DNA of 5,674 bases from Campylobacteraceae bacterium (GTDB lineage Bacteria; Campylobacterota; Campylobacteria; Campylobacterales; Sulfurovaceae), in contig JALSHP010000037.1 of the NCBI GenBank assembly GCA_026982175.1, positions 1-5,674 on the forward strand. The letters are read 5' to 3'. Below are positions 4,463 to 5,674 of this stretch, one piece after another. Both the position numbers and the translations under genes were made by a program. The notes under the pieces are model-generated. The model had not been told where the DNA came from. It saw only the letters and a program-made list of their open reading frames with translations, and did no database searches. Position 1 is the first letter of the stretch. Each line of letters opens with the position of its first letter.

Positions 4463-5674
4463 CTACTTAAAAATCTCCACCTTAGAAATCAATGCTTTTT
4501 CCTTAACTTTAATAATCGTCAAGAGATGTTTACTCACCCCTTTTAATGTTTTTTTACCATTGTTAATCTCATAGTTAAAAGAGATTTTTACTTTTGCTTC
4601 ATTGTTATTACAGGAGACTAAAGTTGTGGTGATGTTGGTATAGGTACGGTTTTTCCACTCTTTAAAGTAGTTTTCTTTGTCTTGTAAAATTTTACTTTTA
4701 TTAACATTTGTCTCTCGAAAGTAAGTCTCTACAGGGTAGTGGAAGAAATCAACAAAGGCATTGGCATCATTGGCATTGGTCTCTTTGGTGTAGAAATCGG
4801 TTACCAGTGTTAAGGCTTGTCCTGAAAAAGGAACTTTATTGCTTGTCTCTTGTTTCTTTTTCGTTGATTTCTTCTTTTTGACTTCATCTAAAACAATTTC
4901 AGATATACGGGCTTTTCCATCGACTTCTATCAGGGTGAGTTTATGTTTGCTAGTACCCGTTTGGGCTTTATTACCATTGTCAATTTTGTAGTCGAAACTA
5001 ATTTTGACCACCGTTTGGTTATCATCTGAACTGACGATGGTAGTTTTTAGCTTACTGTAGGTACGTTTTTTAAATCTTATAAAATAGTTGGCTCTATCAT
5101 CTAATATTTCGCTTCTGCTCACTTCTGTTTTGGCAAAATATTTTTTGAGAGGGTAGTGATAGAAGTGTATAAAGTCACTTGCTTTTTGGCTACGCATCTC
5201 TAAGCTGTAAAGCTCTTTGACCAAAGCTTCAGCACGGAGTTTAAAGGCTACTTTTTTAATGGGTGCTACCACTGCTTTTTTGGGTTTGTTGTTGCTTAGG
5301 GCTTTGACAATCACTTCATCACTCTGTTTGGCATAGTCATTGATGCGTGAGTCATACATCGCTTCGGTGATGATGGCAGGGAGCTTACACTCCCCAATGC
5401 TTGTGGCAATGAGTGGGGTGTAGAGTGTGCCTTTGACCGCTTGAACAATACGTTTGTTACGGTCATTATCATACTTTGTAACTTTGCGTAAATTGACAAA
5501 GTGTAGGGTTCTATCATCACGTATCTCTTTGTGTTCTATGTTAATATTGTCATCTTTAAAACGTGCTTCTATCTTTTTAATGTTGTTGTTGACAATACTA
5601 AAACAAGCAGGAATACGTTGAGATATGACCACATTGTCAATTTTTCCGTAGTTTTGAATGGTCACTTTGGCGTA
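4463..5674 (-). CDS. C-terminal part of a bacterial alpha-2-macroglobulin-like protein with two tandem NTF2-like domains
   Basis: The frame is open from the right edge to a TAG at 4465-4463, giving 403 visible residues. The start lies outside: the GTG at 5665 falls inside a domain and the frame continues upstream of it. Counting from the first visible codon, residues 1-125 resemble the final macroglobulin-like domain (bMG10) of large bacterial alpha-2-macroglobulins: VTIQNYGKIDNVVISQRIPA, IRDDRTLHF (51-59) and EAMYDSRI (104-111). Such proteins sit in the periplasm or envelope and are thought to trap attacking proteases, often through a thioester that would lie upstream, out of view. After lysine-rich linkers come two similar domains, 151-264 and 290-403. 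Each has F(Y/F)HYP, NYF, K-x-RTY and a GxSKH(K/L)LT strand, which resembles NTF2/SnoaL-like folds. The usual family ends at or near bMG10, so this tail is an addition. The domain calls are from pattern memory; the gene is not functionally linked to its nitrate neighbours. Confidence 0.68.
   Translation of the reverse strand, partial: YAKVTIQNYGKIDNVVISQRIPACFSIVNNNIKKIEARFKDDNINIEHKEIRDDRTLHFVNLRKVTKYDNDRNKRIVQAVKGTLYTPLIATSIGECKLPAIITEAMYDSRINDYAKQSDEVIVKALSNNKPKKAVVAPIKKVAFKLRAEALVKELYSLEMRSQKASDFIHFYHYPLKKYFAKTEVSRSEILDDRANYFIRFKKRTYSKLKTTIVSSDDNQTVVKISFDYKIDNGNKAQTGTSKHKLTLIEVDGKARISEIVLDEVKKKKSTKKKQETSNKVPFSGQALTLVTDFYTKETNANDANAFVDFFHYPVETYFRETNVNKSKILQDKENYFKEWKNRTYTNITTTLVSCNNNEAKVKISFNYEINNGKKTLKGVSKHLLTIIKVKEKALISKVEIFK
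4466..4807 (-). repeat. NTF2-like protein domain, copy B
   Basis: This encodes the last 114 residues, from LVTDFYTKE to the C-terminal VEIFK. It is the second tandem copy, separated from copy A by a 25-residue linker rich in lysine (seven Lys between visible residues 266 and 274). The protein ends exactly at the end of the domain's last strand, so the tail is complete. Confidence 0.6.
4883..5224 (-). repeat. NTF2-like protein domain, copy A
   Basis: This encodes 114 residues from LVKELYSLE to SEIVLDE. It aligns without gaps to copy B, with about 52 identities over roughly 109 compared positions by eye. Shared blocks include HYP, ILxD, NYF, RTY, VKISFxY and the C-terminal SKH-x-LT strand. The fold call (cone-like NTF2/SnoaL type) rests on the helix-then-sheet pattern and on HYP and NYF spacing. 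Confidence 0.6.
5300..5674 (-). other. bMG10-like C-terminal macroglobulin domain (partial)
   Basis: This part encodes visible residues 1-125 of the right-hand gene. It shows the order expected for the last A2M domain of bacteria: a beta-strand VTIQN, the turn RIPACFSIVN (usually close to LPAGFEIEN), the RDDR element (52-55), and then a strand pair ending in a proline-containing LPAIITEAMYDSRI. The N-terminal border and the thioester domain are cut off. Confidence 0.6.

Noticed and set aside
5311..5520. Second minus-strand frame of 69 codons inside the right-hand gene
   Set aside because: It overlaps the bMG10-like domain in a different frame and shows no recognisable protein pattern.
5663..5665. 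GTG as the start of the right-hand gene
   Set aside because: The frame stays open upstream to the window edge, and the codon falls within the first strand of a macroglobulin-like domain, so the true start should be far to the right.
1..5674. Mobile element, CRISPR array, tRNA or rRNA
   Set aside because: No transposase-like frame, terminal inverted repeats, regularly spaced repeats or conserved RNA segments were seen anywhere in the window.

Overview
The window looks like chromosomal DNA of an AT-rich Campylobacterota (epsilonproteobacterial) organism, of the Arcobacter, Sulfurimonas or Sulfurovum kind. This is inferred from the base composition, the T/A-rich intergenic regions, promoters that show a clear TATAAT but no convincing -35 box, and the protein style. 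No rRNA, tRNA, mobile element or CRISPR array is visible, and the genus cannot be fixed from the sequence alone.

Left part (1-1433, minus strand): the N-terminal 477 residues of a siroheme/[4Fe-4S] nitrite reductase of the NirA type. It runs off the left edge, and both cysteine pairs of the cofactor motif are present. Centre (1586-2866 and 3112-4392, plus strand): two NarK/NasA-type nitrate/nitrite transporters of the major facilitator superfamily. Each is exactly 426 residues, they align without a gap, and they are about 70% identical by hand count, so they are an old tandem duplication. nirA and the first narK are divergent across 152 bp that carries two back-to-back promoters. The second narK has its own 245-bp upstream region with a promoter, a 23-nt direct repeat, a 9-bp inverted repeat and a small hairpin around the ribosome-binding site. 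Together the three genes form a nitrate/nitrite uptake and nitrite-to-ammonium assimilation locus.

Right part (4463-5674, minus strand, convergent with the second narK): the C-terminal 403 residues of a protein that enters from the right edge. Its first ~125 visible residues resemble the last macroglobulin-like domain (bMG10) of large bacterial alpha-2-macroglobulins. They are followed by two tandem, roughly 48% identical, NTF2-like domains joined by lysine-rich linkers. This architecture is the least ordinary protein feature here.

All three transcription units that start in the window have a perfect TATAAT placed 29-31 nt before the start codon, which supports both the promoters and the chosen starts. 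The main oddities are the divergence of the nitrate-signature segment between the two transporters, the A2M-NTF2-NTF2 tail, and the structured region upstream of the second narK.
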